Below are positions 8,597 through 17,037 of a stretch of DNA of 64,000 nt, piece after piece (positions within the stretch are counted from its first letter, which is position 1; each line of letters begins with the position of its first letter). This DNA comes from Candidatus Stackebrandtia faecavium (lineage in GTDB: Bacteria; Actinomycetota; Actinomycetes; Mycobacteriales; Micromonosporaceae). The position numbers and the translations under genes were made by a program. Under the pieces are notes generated by a model. It was not told where the DNA came from. It did no database searches and saw only the letters and a list, made by a program, of their open reading frames with translations. The stretch covers positions 38,441 through 102,440 of the forward strand of contig DXIM01000078.1 of assembly GCA_019112895.1 (NCBI GenBank), written 5' to 3'.

Positions 8597-8883
8597 GGCG
8601 GTGCCCCCAGAGTCGTTCCGCGTTAAGCGGTTCGGATGCCCGAGCCGAAGCGCTTAACTTTGTCGGCGTGACCGGAACTGATTTTTACTATGGGAGGCAC
8701 TCCTGAATCTGGGCTTGAGGTCGGCTGTGAATTACCTGAGAATCCAGATTTTCGCGCACAACCACCACACCGCCCACGCCATTTTCGCAGTTCAGCGCCT
8801 TGATATCGCGGAAAAGATGGCTCAGAAAAATTTCGAAAAATTTGTTCCCGGCCTGACGAGTCGTGGGTGGCTACGCCGCCTCG

Positions 8884-8889
8884 TATCAT
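8884..8889 (+). promoter_or_regulatory. -10 box of a probably leaderless transcript (Fur-family gene)
   Basis: TATCAT ends 6 nt before ATG 8896, the spacing expected when transcription starts at the first codon. No ribosome-binding site is present. Confidence 0.5.
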
Positions 8890-8895
8890 CGAAGC

Positions 8896-9324
8896 ATGTC
8901 CGGACAGGCGCCGAATCTGGCGGAAGTACTGCGTGCTCGGGGACTGCGTGTCACCGCGCAACGGCAACTGGTGCTCGACACGGTCAGAGAGTCCGGGCAT
9001 TCCACGGCCGAACAGATCCACGAGAACATCAGCGCACACGTCAGCGGCGTGAACATCACCACCGTGTACCGCACCCTGGACCTGCTGGAAAGCCTGGGAC
9101 TCGTGGCACACACGCATCTGTCCCACGGCGCGCCGGTCTATCACCTCGCCGGGGACCGCGGCCACACGCACCTGGTGTGTCACCGTTGTGGCGAAGTCGA
9201 CGAAGTGTCGCCGGAAGTCTTTTTCGATGTTCGGCGTTACCTTCAGCAAGAGCGCGGATTCGAGCTGGATATCGGCCACGTCGCGCTGTTTGGGACCTGT
9301 GCAGCATGTGGGGAAGGCGAATAA
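8896..9324 (+). CDS. Fur-family metal- or peroxide-responsive repressor
   Basis: A 142-residue Fur-superfamily regulator. The N-terminal winged helix contains LRARGLRVTAQRQLVLD and VNITTVYRTLDLLESLGLV; the C-terminal dimer domain has the metal ligands in HTHLVCHRCG and GTCAACGEGE, the two CxxC pairs that hold structural zinc. ATG 8896 is preferred to GTG 8863 because a TATCAT -10 box lies just before it. Which metal is sensed (Zn as in Zur, Fe, or peroxide as in PerR) cannot be decided. The ygfZ-like gene begins immediately after its stop, so the two share a transcript. Confidence 0.92.
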   Translation: MSGQAPNLAEVLRARGLRVTAQRQLVLDTVRESGHSTAEQIHENISAHVSGVNITTVYRTLDLLESLGLVAHTHLSHGAPVYHLAGDRGHTHLVCHRCGEVDEVSPEVFFDVRRYLQQERGFELDIGHVALFGTCAACGEGE

Positions 9325-10380
9325 GTGAAATCGGTACTGCTCAACCGGCCGAAAGCCGTCGCTAAAGACGACGAGTCCATGACACCGTGGCATTTCGGTG
9401 ACCCGCTGCGCGAGCAACGGAAACTGGTCACCGATGGCGCGCTCGTCGACCGAAGCGACAGGGCAATCATCAAAATCAGCGGCCCCGATCGGCTTTCGTG
9501 GCTGCATACGTTGACATCGCAGCATCTGGAGAACCTCGGCGACGACCAGGGAACCCAGCTGCTTTTCCTATCCCCGAACGGCCATATCGAGTACCACGTC
9601 AACGTGTTCAACAGCGGTGAGCAGGGCGCGGTCTGGTTCGACACGGAGCTCGAAACCGCGGGCGAGCTATGCGACTTCCTGTCGAAGATGAAGTTCTTCT
9701 CCGATGTCACGATCGACGACGTCACACAGGACTGGGCGTTGCTGACGTACACGGGCGACGCGACGCTCGCGCAACCGGAAGTCCTGGAAATCCCTGGACC
9801 GAAGTTCTCCCAAGGGGAGTTGCCGAAACAGCCGTCGAGCCTGTATTACGGGGTCACGGGCGCAGACGGTGGTTTTTCGCGCCGCACCGACGCCCTCGGC
9901 GTCGCGACCGTCGACCGGATCGTGCCGCGACAATGGGTCGCGGCCGCAGTCGACGAACTTCCCGTCTCGGAACTGGCCGGGACCTGGGCTTACGACGTCG
10001 TGCGTGCCCACGCGAAAACACCGCAAAAGGGCGTCGACACCGACCACAAGACGATCCCGCACGAAATCCCGGCCTGGTTGGCGGCCGCCATCCATCTCGA
10101 CAAAGGCTGCTACCGCGGCCAGGAGACTGTGGCGCGCGTACACAACCTCGGCAAGCCGCCCCGCCAGCTCGTGAAACTGCAGCTCGACGGTTCGACGGAA
10201 CACGCGCCGGAGCCCGGTACCGAGATCGTGCACAACGGCAAGACCGTCGGTCGGATCGGTACGGCCGGCCGCCATTACGAGGAAGGCATGATCGCGTTGG
10301 CGCTGCTGCGCCGCAACGTGGCCGAGCGGCCAGACGCCGAACTCGAGGTCGACGGCAGCACCGCGGTCGTCGATCGGTAG
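9325..10380 (+). CDS. ygfZ: YgfZ/GcvT-type folate-binding protein
   Basis: A 351-residue protein of the GcvT-like YgfZ (IBA57) family, which uses tetrahydrofolate to support assembly or repair of certain Fe-S enzymes. The diagnostic motif KGCYRGQETVAR is present near residue 265, preceded by IPHEIPAWLAAAIHLD. The start GTG is directly adjacent to the Fur-family stop, so translation is probably coupled. This neighbourhood, a Fur regulator followed by YgfZ, recurs in actinomycetes and fits a link to iron or oxidative stress; the regulatory link is inference. Confidence 0.92.
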   Translation: MKSVLLNRPKAVAKDDESMTPWHFGDPLREQRKLVTDGALVDRSDRAIIKISGPDRLSWLHTLTSQHLENLGDDQGTQLLFLSPNGHIEYHVNVFNSGEQGAVWFDTELETAGELCDFLSKMKFFSDVTIDDVTQDWALLTYTGDATLAQPEVLEIPGPKFSQGELPKQPSSLYYGVTGADGGFSRRTDALGVATVDRIVPRQWVAAAVDELPVSELAGTWAYDVVRAHAKTPQKGVDTDHKTIPHEIPAWLAAAIHLDKGCYRGQETVARVHNLGKPPRQLVKLQLDGSTEHAPEPGTEIVHNGKTVGRIGTAGRHYEEGMIALALLRRNVAERPDAELEVDGSTAVVDR

Positions 10381-10390
10381 CCGACGCGGG

Positions 10391-11407
10391 TCAGGCCATG
10401 GTGGCCAGGTCCGCTTCCGACACTGCACCGCCGAGGTCTTCTCCGGTGTAGAAACGGGCGACCTCGGCCACCGCGTACTCCCCCAGCGCCATCACTTCCC
10501 GGCCTTGAGCACCCGCAACATGCGGTGTGACCAGCACGTTCGGCAGCCGCAGCAGCGGGTGCTGCGCGGGCAACGGTTCCGGATCCGTGACGTCCAGGAT
10601 CGCGTCGAGGCGGCCGCCCTTGCAGCGTTGAGTCAACGCCTCCGTGTCGACGAGTGAACCGCGCGACGTGTTGATCAGGACCGCGTCGTCGACCATCAGG
10701 TCGAGGCGACGGGCGTCGATCAGGTGACGCGTTTGCGGCAGTTGCGGCGCATGGATGCTGACGATGTCGCTGCGTCGACACAATTCATCCAGGTCCACAA
10801 GCCTCGCCCCCATCGCGGCGGCCGCGGCGTCATCGCAGTACGGGTCGCTCAGCAACAGTTCGAGCCCGTGTCCCTCAAGCAGCCGCAGCACACGGCGCCC
10901 GATACGCGACGCACCGACGATGCCGACCGTTTTGCCCACGAGGCTTGCGGCGCCGCGCCAGTCCTCGCTGGGCCATTGGCCTTGCTGCGCGTAGCGTCCC
11001 GCCCCGGACAGCGCCCGTTTACCGGCCAACACGACCATCGCGTAGGTGTATTGAGCCACGGGTTCGGCGTTGGCGTCGGCGGCGCTCGACACCGCGATGC
11101 CGCGCCGCCACGCTTCGGCCGGCACGTGATGTTTCACTGTTCCCGCCGCGTGCGCGATCAGTTCGAGCCGCGGCATCCGGTCCAGGACTTCGGGCGTCAG
11201 CATCGGGCAGCCCCAACCGGTGATCAGGAACCGTGCCTGCGCCAACGCGTCGCCACCGGCGTCGAAATCGGTGATGCACTCGCCGATATCGACATCGGCG
11301 ATGCGCCGGAGCCGGGCGACAGCGGCGTCACTGAAAGCCTGTTGACGCGCGTAGGCGTTCATCGCGAGATAGCCACGCGGTTGCTCGGGATCGTCGGCGA
11401 TGCTCAC
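10391..11407 (-). CDS. D-isomer-specific 2-hydroxyacid dehydrogenase
   Basis: An NAD(P)-dependent Rossmann dehydrogenase of 338 residues. The dinucleotide fold contains GKTVGIVGASRIGRRVLRLL, one Gly fewer than the usual GxGxxG. The catalytic Arg lies in LINTSRGSLVDTEAL, and the His in VLVTPHVAGAQ; the intervening acidic residue is in ILDVTDPEPLP. GTG 11407, preceded by GAGGGCGG, is preferred to GTG 11425, which would overlap the upstream stop. It ends 10 nt from the ygfZ stop in a convergent arrangement and follows the cysteine-cluster protein on the same strand. The substrate is unknown. Confidence 0.88.
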   Translation of the reverse strand: MSIADDPEQPRGYLAMNAYARQQAFSDAAVARLRRIADVDIGECITDFDAGGDALAQARFLITGWGCPMLTPEVLDRMPRLELIAHAAGTVKHHVPAEAWRRGIAVSSAADANAEPVAQYTYAMVVLAGKRALSGAGRYAQQGQWPSEDWRGAASLVGKTVGIVGASRIGRRVLRLLEGHGLELLLSDPYCDDAAAAAMGARLVDLDELCRRSDIVSIHAPQLPQTRHLIDARRLDLMVDDAVLINTSRGSLVDTEALTQRCKGGRLDAILDVTDPEPLPAQHPLLRLPNVLVTPHVAGAQGREVMALGEYAVAEVARFYTGEDLGGAVSEADLATMA

Positions 11408-11417
11408 GTTGCCGCCC

Positions 11418-12224
11418 TCAATCACGGTGCACCGGAGTCAGGGACAAGGCCCTGCGCGTCGCCGGGTGCTGTGCGGCTTGGCCCGTCTTCTCACGTTGCG
11501 CACACATGTCCGCGAGCACGTCGTAGGCGGCGCGCCCGATGAGTTCGACCAGTTCGGCCTCGTAGCTGCGGTAGAGCGGTTCGGCGCCGACGTGCGCCTG
11601 CGGGGATGTCGTACACCACCAGTCGAATTCGTGGCCACCGCTGCCCCAGGCACGCCTGTTGAACTCACCGATCCAGGTCACTTCGGTCACGGTTTCGTCG
11701 GCGTGCTCGATCGTCGAGAAGTCGCGTTTGATCGGCACCTGCCAACACACTTCCGGCTTGTACTCGAGCGGGTGGACGCCGTCGCGCAGCGCTTGCGCGT
11801 GCAATGCGCAGCCGGTTCCGCCTTCGAACCCCGGCCGGTTGTGAAAGATGCAGGCGCCGTCGACGGTCGTGGTCTTGCGCGAATGTTCCTCTTCGCCGTC
11901 CTCGCCTTCGAGTACGTCTTCGACGATGCTGGCGGTTTTACGGCGGTAGTTCTGCCACGTCTGCGGCGTGAGCTTGCGCACGATTTTCTTGACGCGCCGT
12001 TCATCGTCCATATCGGTGAAATATGCGCCATGGAGGCAGCAACCGTCTTCGGGCTGTTCGGCATCGATCCCCGGGCAACCGTTCCCGAAAATGCAGGTCC
12101 ACCGCGACAGTAGCCACGTGGTGTCGGCTCTGATCAGGGTCTCGGAGTCGTCCGGGTCGCGAAACTCGATCCACTCCCGTGGGAAATCCAGTTCCGTCTC
12201 AGCCAGGTGTTCGGCTTCAGTCAC
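11418..12224 (-). CDS. Cysteine-cluster protein (DUF3109/YkgJ-like), function unknown
   Basis: A 268-residue soluble protein with eight cysteines in a characteristic order: CIFGNGCPGI, DGCCLHGAYF, GACIFHNRP, GCALHAQAL and EVCWQVP, then WWCTT. Such clusters occur in YkgJ/DUF3109-type proteins, thought to bind zinc or an Fe-S cluster. Several His residues next to Cys could add ligands. The rest is acidic and rich in Trp and Tyr. It is upstream of the 2-hydroxyacid dehydrogenase on the same strand and divergent from a TIM-barrel gene. Metal binding is inferred from spacing; the biological role is unknown. Confidence 0.8.
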   Translation of the reverse strand: MTEAEHLAETELDFPREWIEFRDPDDSETLIRADTTWLLSRWTCIFGNGCPGIDAEQPEDGCCLHGAYFTDMDDERRVKKIVRKLTPQTWQNYRRKTASIVEDVLEGEDGEEEHSRKTTTVDGACIFHNRPGFEGGTGCALHAQALRDGVHPLEYKPEVCWQVPIKRDFSTIEHADETVTEVTWIGEFNRRAWGSGGHEFDWWCTTSPQAHVGAEPLYRSYEAELVELIGRAAYDVLADMCAQREKTGQAAQHPATRRALSLTPVHRD

Positions 12225-12268
12225 ATCCTCAACCTTACGCGTCAGATTTCGATCGATATCCTGGCGGA

Positions 12269-13069
12269 ATGGCCGATGCCTCAGTGCCAGTGCTGCTTTC
12301 CACGACTGCCGTTTACCCGGAGCCGACCGCGGTAGCGTTCGAGCTCGCCGCGGACCTCGGTTACGACGGTGTCGAGGTCATGGTGTGGACCGATGCGGTC
12401 AGCCAGAACCAGGAGACGCTGGCGACACTAGTCGATCACTATCAGATACCTGTGGGTTCCGTACACGCTCCTTGCCTGCTTATGACGCAACGAGTCTGGA
12501 GCAAGAACCCGTGGGAGCGACTGCGGCGTGCCGCCGTGATGGCTGAACGTCTCGGCGCACCGACGGTCGTGATCCACCCGCCGTTCGCGTGGCAGCGGGG
12601 CTACGGTCGCGTGTTCCCGCAGGGACTGGAGAAAATGCGGGAACGGTTCCCGAACCTGCGTTTCGCGGTCGAGAACATGTACCCGCTCAAATTGGCGAAA
12701 CGGGGTTTCGTGCCATACGCGCCCCATTGGGACCCGACCGATCCGGGATACGACGACTACACGCTCGATCTGTCGCATTGCGCGGCTTCCGGCACGGACG
12801 CCCTCGAGTTGGCCGAACGCATGGGTGACAACCTCACCCACGTGCATTTGGGTGACGGTTCGACGCAGGGACGTGACGAGCACGCGGTCCCGGGACGCGG
12901 GAACCAGCCGTGCGGTGAGCTGTTGCAGCAGCGTTCGCGGCGCAACCACGATTTTTCGGTCGCCGTCGAGGTATCGACCCGAAAATCGGGCGGCCGCGCG
13001 GTTCGGGAGCAAGATTTGAACGAATCACTGCAGTTCGCGCGCAAACATCTCGGGCAAACCCCCGAATAG
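12269..13069 (+). CDS. Sugar phosphate isomerase/epimerase-like TIM barrel protein
   Basis: A 266-residue protein of the xylose isomerase-like TIM-barrel (AP endonuclease 2) superfamily. Metal-ligand regions are visible: VGSVHAPCLLM, VVIHPPFAWQ, FAVENMYPL and LTHVHLGDGST, then GRDEHAVPGRGNQPC. ATG 12269 was chosen because the frame upstream overlaps the divergent gene. Relatives include sugar epimerases and endonuclease IV; without further context the substrate stays open. It stands alone between a divergent and a convergent gene. Confidence 0.82.
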   Translation: MADASVPVLLSTTAVYPEPTAVAFELAADLGYDGVEVMVWTDAVSQNQETLATLVDHYQIPVGSVHAPCLLMTQRVWSKNPWERLRRAAVMAERLGAPTVVIHPPFAWQRGYGRVFPQGLEKMRERFPNLRFAVENMYPLKLAKRGFVPYAPHWDPTDPGYDDYTLDLSHCAASGTDALELAERMGDNLTHVHLGDGSTQGRDEHAVPGRGNQPCGELLQQRSRRNHDFSVAVEVSTRKSGGRAVREQDLNESLQFARKHLGQTPE

Positions 13070-13120
13070 GCGGGCGCGGGCATGTTACGGACATACCCGC
13101 CGCCCACCGAACCGCGACAG

Positions 13121-13648
13121 TTACACCGCGGCCGCTTCCTTTTTGCGTGCCCGATGCGCCGCTACGTGCGAACGGGTCGCGCACCGTTCCGAACAGAAAC
13201 GACGGCAATTGTTCGACGAAGTGTCGAGGTAGACGTTCCTGCAGCGGGCGTCCGCACAAACCCCGAATCGGTCGCCTTTATACCGGCACAACCACGCCGA
13301 CAACCCCCAGGCCGCACCGGCGACGAACTCGGAAGCGACCGACGAGCTACGACCCGTCACGTGCATGTGCCAGTCCGTCGAGTTGTGCCCCGAGATGCGC
13401 GGTTGCACCGGGAACTGTTGCAAAAGCGTGTTGAGGATCTCCACGGCGCCGGGATCGTCGCCGCCCTGTCCTTTTTCGAAGACCTCACGGAATTTGCGCT
13501 GCACGCGACGAAGCACAGTCAGGTCGCGTTCCGTGGCGCGTTTGGTCCACCAGATTCGGTCGCCGAAGAACACGCGCAACGCAGCCATGTCGCTAAGATC
13601 GGCATTAACAAGATCGGCCCCTGTTTGAGCGTAGGCATCAAAGTCCAC
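13121..13648 (-). CDS. CGNR zinc-finger (ABATE-domain) regulator
   Basis: A 175-residue protein with an N-terminal helical ABATE region and a C-terminal CGNR-type zinc finger. The finger reads CADARCRNVYLDTSSNN followed by RRFCSERCATRSHVAAHRAR, giving C-x4-C and C-x3-C with the basic tail seen in these putative transcription regulators. It starts at GTG 13648 without a clear ribosome-binding site. It is divergent from proline dehydrogenase, so it may control that gene, but this is only suggested by position. DNA binding is inferred from the family. Confidence 0.88.
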   Translation of the reverse strand: MDFDAYAQTGADLVNADLSDMAALRVFFGDRIWWTKRATERDLTVLRRVQRKFREVFEKGQGGDDPGAVEILNTLLQQFPVQPRISGHNSTDWHMHVTGRSSSVASEFVAGAAWGLSAWLCRYKGDRFGVCADARCRNVYLDTSSNNCRRFCSERCATRSHVAAHRARKKEAAAV

Positions 13649-13775
13649 GCATCAAAGGTAAACAATTCTTCGACGAGTAACCAAGAGCCGTACGCACGGC
13701 CCTTACTGAAGTTTGATCTTCAACACGGCCCGCCCGCTGTACGCAGGGTGGCGATTTGGCGATACGCTCGCAGCC

Positions 13776-14696
13776 ATGCTGCGATCAACGATCCTGGCTG
13801 CCGCCCGCTCATCTCGTTTGGAGAAGCTAGTTGCGACAGCGCCAATAAGCCGCGGGCTCGTCAACCGGTACATAGCCGGGGCGACCACTGACGATGCCGT
13901 CGAAACCACGAGACAGCTGGTCGGTGACGGCCTCAAAGTCACTCTCGATTATTTGGGCGAAGACACCGACACGGTGGAGCAGGCCGAAACCACGCGGGAC
14001 GAATACATCCGGGTGCTGGAGGCGTTGCGCGGCGCGGAACTCACCGCAGCCGCCGAGGTCAGCGTGAAACTTTCGGCCCTGGGGCAACGCATCGACGAGC
14101 CGACTTCGCTACGTTTCGCGGAGGAAATCTGCGCGGCCGCCGACAAATGCGGCACGACGGTCACCATCGACATGGAAGACCACACCGTGACCGACCACAC
14201 GCTCGACGTCGTCACGAAGCTGCGCGAAACCTACCCGTCGACAGGGATGGTGCTGCAGTCGTACCTGCGTCGCACGGAAGCCGACTGCAAAGAGTTCGCG
14301 GGCCCTGGTTCGCGCGTCCGGCTGTGCAAGGGCGCGTATTCGCAACCGGAGTCGGTGGCTTACCAAAGCCGCATCGACATCGACCGCTCCTATGTGCGCT
14401 GCATGAACGTCTTGATGCGCGACTCCGCCTACCCGATGCTCGCCACTCACGACCCGCGACTCATCGAGATCGGCATCGACCGGGCGAAATGGTACGACCG
14501 CGACCCCGACTCGTTCGAGTTCCAGATGCTGTACGGCATCCGGCCACACGAACAGTTGCGTCTCGTCGAAGCCGGCTACCAGATGCGCGTGTACGTGCCG
14601 TTCGGCGAACAGTCCTACGGCTACCTCATGCGGCGTCTCGCGGAACGCCCAGCGAACCTCGGGTTCTTCCTGAAGTCGTTGAGCAGCAAGAAATAG
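13776..14696 (+). CDS. Proline dehydrogenase
   Basis: A 306-residue monofunctional proline dehydrogenase (PRODH), an FAD TIM barrel that oxidises proline to pyrroline-5-carboxylate. Family motifs are clear: VTIDMEDHT, GMVLQSYLRRTEAD, RVRLCKGAYSQPE, LATHDPRL and the C-terminal YVPFGEQSYGYLMRRLAERP, which contacts FAD and substrate. ATG 13776 fits the family N-terminus; the upstream frame to 13713 looks non-coding. The usual partner, P5C dehydrogenase, is not adjacent. It is divergent from the CGNR regulator. Confidence 0.93.
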   Translation: MLRSTILAAARSSRLEKLVATAPISRGLVNRYIAGATTDDAVETTRQLVGDGLKVTLDYLGEDTDTVEQAETTRDEYIRVLEALRGAELTAAAEVSVKLSALGQRIDEPTSLRFAEEICAAADKCGTTVTIDMEDHTVTDHTLDVVTKLRETYPSTGMVLQSYLRRTEADCKEFAGPGSRVRLCKGAYSQPESVAYQSRIDIDRSYVRCMNVLMRDSAYPMLATHDPRLIEIGIDRAKWYDRDPDSFEFQMLYGIRPHEQLRLVEAGYQMRVYVPFGEQSYGYLMRRLAERPANLGFFLKSLSSKK

Positions 14697-14894
14697 CGCG
14701 AAGACACCCTGCTTCTTCCGTACGTCGGTCGGGCAAAGACGATGGCGTGCAATCGTTACGCGATCGCAACCCCGTGCCCGGCCGACCACGGGATCCTGTT
14801 TCTACCGTTGATGTCCGGCTTCGCGCGTTCGCCGCCACAGTCGTTACGGCACCGAAGTCTGCACAACGAAACGTCGCCTCTCGAGACGGAAGCC

Positions 14895-16235
14895 GTGCCT
14901 GTCCTCCCTCACACCCCGCGCCGCACGACACGACCGCCACGGTGGCTTCTGGTGTCCGCAGCCGCGGCGATGTTCGCGCTGGCGGCGGGGGCGGTCTTCG
15001 GCGTCGATATCTCGGTGCCGGATCGCAGCGACCGCGGCACCCTCGTCACCGCTCCAAACCGCGCGTCCAGCCCGAAACCGCAAGACCCACAGGAACTCGA
15101 ACAGTGGCGCATGACGCAGGCACAACAGGCTTTGGAGGCCAACGCGTCGGCGTTGCTGGATGAGAACAAGACCGCGTGGTTGTCGCTCTATGACGAACCG
15201 ATCCAAGCGGACCTGGGACGGCGGTTTGATTCGCTGCACACGATGCAGGTTTCACAGTTCGAATATCAGTTCATCGACGAGGCCCCCGACGCTAAAGACG
15301 ACGGGACCTTCGAACTGCGGCTGGCCGCAAACTACTGCCTGGGCGGGGTCCCCGCCGACGATTGCGACCGCACCTCGATCTTTTTCGATACCTCCTGGTC
15401 CGACAGCGCCTCGCAGCTTCGCATCACCGAAGTGGACGAATCCCACGAGCGCGGCCCGAGACCGTGGGAGGTCACCGCGTTGGAAGCCGTCAGCGACGCA
15501 CGCACAATCGTCGCGGCACCGCCCGAATACGCGCACCGACTCGACGAGATGCTGCCGATGGCGGAAGAGGCGGCGCGCAACGCCGACAAGTACGCACGGT
15601 TCGGCCAAGTCGACCGTTACATCTTCTACCTGGCAGGCGACGAAGAATTCGACCACTGGTACGGGCTCGAAAAATCGTCGTCGCTGGCCAGCGCGTTCAT
15701 GGTCCCGTTGACGCAGGCGCGGGCCGACGGGCAGTCGGTCCCGGGCGGGGCCAACGTCGTGGTCAACCAGGACAAGATCGCCAACGCACAGGATTTCCGT
15801 ACGACGCTGCGGCACGAGGCGGCTCATGTCGTGCTGGACCATGAGGCGCCGGTTCACGACCGGCAACCGGAGGAATGGTGGCTGTCCGAAGGCATGGCAG
15901 AGCTGGTGCAGCACGGGCACGACACGGACGTGTCGCAGTATCTGCGCATGTCTGACGTGCGCGAATATGTGAGCTCGGGCGGCTGGGATGGCTCGTTCAC
16001 TGAGGTGACGGATTCTGATGAGGCCGCCGCGGCTTCCGCGAAATACGGCATCGCCTTCTACGGCACGTACTACCTGTACACCGAGTACGGTGACGACGAG
16101 TTCATGGACTTTTTCGAGCAGGTAGCGCGCAATGGGGTTGCTGCGGATACCGCTTCGCGTGATGTTTTCGGTAGGTCGTATCAACAGGTGGAATCGGAGA
16201 TGGCCGAGTTCGTTCACGCCACTGTGAGTGCTTGA
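14895..16235 (+). CDS. Membrane-anchored putative zinc metalloprotease (HExxH)
   Basis: A 446-residue extracellular protein anchored by one N-terminal segment (LLVSAAAAMFALAAGAVFGV). Near residue 305 it has RHEAAHVVLDH, an HExxH zinc-metalloprotease motif, followed by WWLSEGMAELVQHG, whose Glu is a plausible third ligand, as in gluzincins of the peptidase MA clan. The region before is long, acidic and of unknown fold, with a CLGG...DDC cysteine pair. GTG 14895 was picked because the upstream residues to ATG 14742 look non-coding; the start is uncertain. It stands alone on its strand. Substrate unknown. Confidence 0.75.
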   Translation: MPVLPHTPRRTTRPPRWLLVSAAAAMFALAAGAVFGVDISVPDRSDRGTLVTAPNRASSPKPQDPQELEQWRMTQAQQALEANASALLDENKTAWLSLYDEPIQADLGRRFDSLHTMQVSQFEYQFIDEAPDAKDDGTFELRLAANYCLGGVPADDCDRTSIFFDTSWSDSASQLRITEVDESHERGPRPWEVTALEAVSDARTIVAAPPEYAHRLDEMLPMAEEAARNADKYARFGQVDRYIFYLAGDEEFDHWYGLEKSSSLASAFMVPLTQARADGQSVPGGANVVVNQDKIANAQDFRTTLRHEAAHVVLDHEAPVHDRQPEEWWLSEGMAELVQHGHDTDVSQYLRMSDVREYVSSGGWDGSFTEVTDSDEAAAASAKYGIAFYGTYYLYTEYGDDEFMDFFEQVARNGVAADTASRDVFGRSYQQVESEMAEFVHATVSA

Positions 16236-16431
16236 GCGTGTCAATGGTGTTTTTGAGCCGCAAAATGCGAACGTATATTCGATTTCCCAGCTTATTACCC
16301 AAATAACACTGCGAAAACATAGCCAACAACCGCACTACCACATTACTGTTGGTATTCGACGCACCATCCGGGTGTGTCGCGTGGATCGCAAGTTGACCGG
16401 TGCACGCGCAAGGGAATGGTGGGGATGCACC

Positions 16432-16632
16432 ATGGGAATGCATAGTTTGTTGGAAGAAGTCAAATTTCTCACGGTAGCCGAGGTAGCGACCCTTATGCGG
16501 GTCTCGAAAATGACCGTTTACCGGCTCGTTCACTCGGGAGACCTCGCTGCGGTACGAGTGGGACGTTCGTTCCGGGTACCTGAAAATGCGGTACAGGAGT
16601 ACTTGACAAACACCTATAAGGACGCCGCATAA
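16432..16632 (+). CDS. Excisionase/MerR-like DNA-binding protein
   Basis: A 66-residue helix-turn-helix protein, nearly all one domain: FLTVAEVATLMRVSKMTVYR then LVHSGDLAAVRVGRSFRVP. It matches the small excisionase-type regulators conserved in actinomycetes near the epimerase and acyltransferase pair (Rv0500A-like in Mycobacterium), which is the gene order here. ATG 16432 is preceded by GGTGGGG. The role is probably chromosomal regulation, not phage excision; no integrase is nearby. Target genes are unknown. Confidence 0.9.
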   Translation: MGMHSLLEEVKFLTVAEVATLMRVSKMTVYRLVHSGDLAAVRVGRSFRVPENAVQEYLTNTYKDAA

Positions 16633-16636
16633 AAAC

Positions 16637-16665
16637 GGTGGTGAGCACGCAACAGCTCGACCACC
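16637..16665 (+). terminator. Hairpin after the excisionase-like gene
   Basis: A stem of 10 bp with one bulge (16637-16646 with 16655-16665) and an 8-nt loop, 5 nt after the stop. No T run follows; U-less terminators are common in actinomycetes. Confidence 0.5.
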
Positions 16666-16714
16666 ACTTCGGGGGCGAAAGTTCCACTCGAACATGTGGA
16701 ACAACCGAAGCACA

Positions 16715-16749
16715 AAGTGCGCAGTCGCGAACGCCGCGGCTGCGCACTT
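16715..16749. repeat. Long inverted repeat
   Basis: A 10-bp perfect stem (16715-16724 with 16740-16749), 15-nt loop, followed 1 nt later by the 10-bp palindrome TCTATATAGA. It could be a second terminator or an RNA structure; no gene assignment. Confidence 0.4.
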
Positions 16750-17037
16750 GTCTATATAGACGACACCGCGGGCTCGAAAATGTCGACCGGAATCAGCACC
16801 CACAGCTGTGGAGCATGCGTGTGCGGGTTAGCCTTTGTCTCAGGCCTTACCGTGTTTATCGAGCTCAACACAAATGGTGCCTTTTGAACATTGACGACTC
16901 CTGTTACAACCGCCAAACAGTCAGGCGCGCCACCGAATGCGAGGTGAGGCAATGGTCCCGGCCGTTGGGAAATGCCGGTTCGATCTTGCCGCCGACCCGT
17001 ATTCCGCGCCCTCGTCAAGGTAGGTAACGCTACGGCT

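Larger units (their letters stand above)
8393..8895. other. Long intergenic region with two strong hairpins
   Basis: No convincing gene lies in these 503 nt. Two long perfect hairpins (8494-8529 and 8562-8596) occupy the middle. Tiny frames on the minus strand (for example a 25-codon frame ending at 8623) lack good start signals and were not called. The right end carries the promoter of the Fur-family gene. Confidence 0.6.
16633..17037. other. Intergenic region with two hairpins
   Basis: No gene is supported in these 405 nt. A hairpin just after the regulator (16637-16665) and a second (16715-16749) are described separately. The tiny AURKAIP1/COX24-type gene that often sits here in relatives was looked for and not seen. 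Confidence 0.5.

Noticed and set aside
8623..8700. A 25-codon minus-strand frame before the tandem hairpins
   Set aside because: GTG start with a poorly spaced ribosome-binding site and no recognisable product.
16432..16632. Excisionase-like gene as a sign of a mobile element
   Set aside because: No integrase, attachment repeat or phage gene is near, and the gene order is a conserved chromosomal one.
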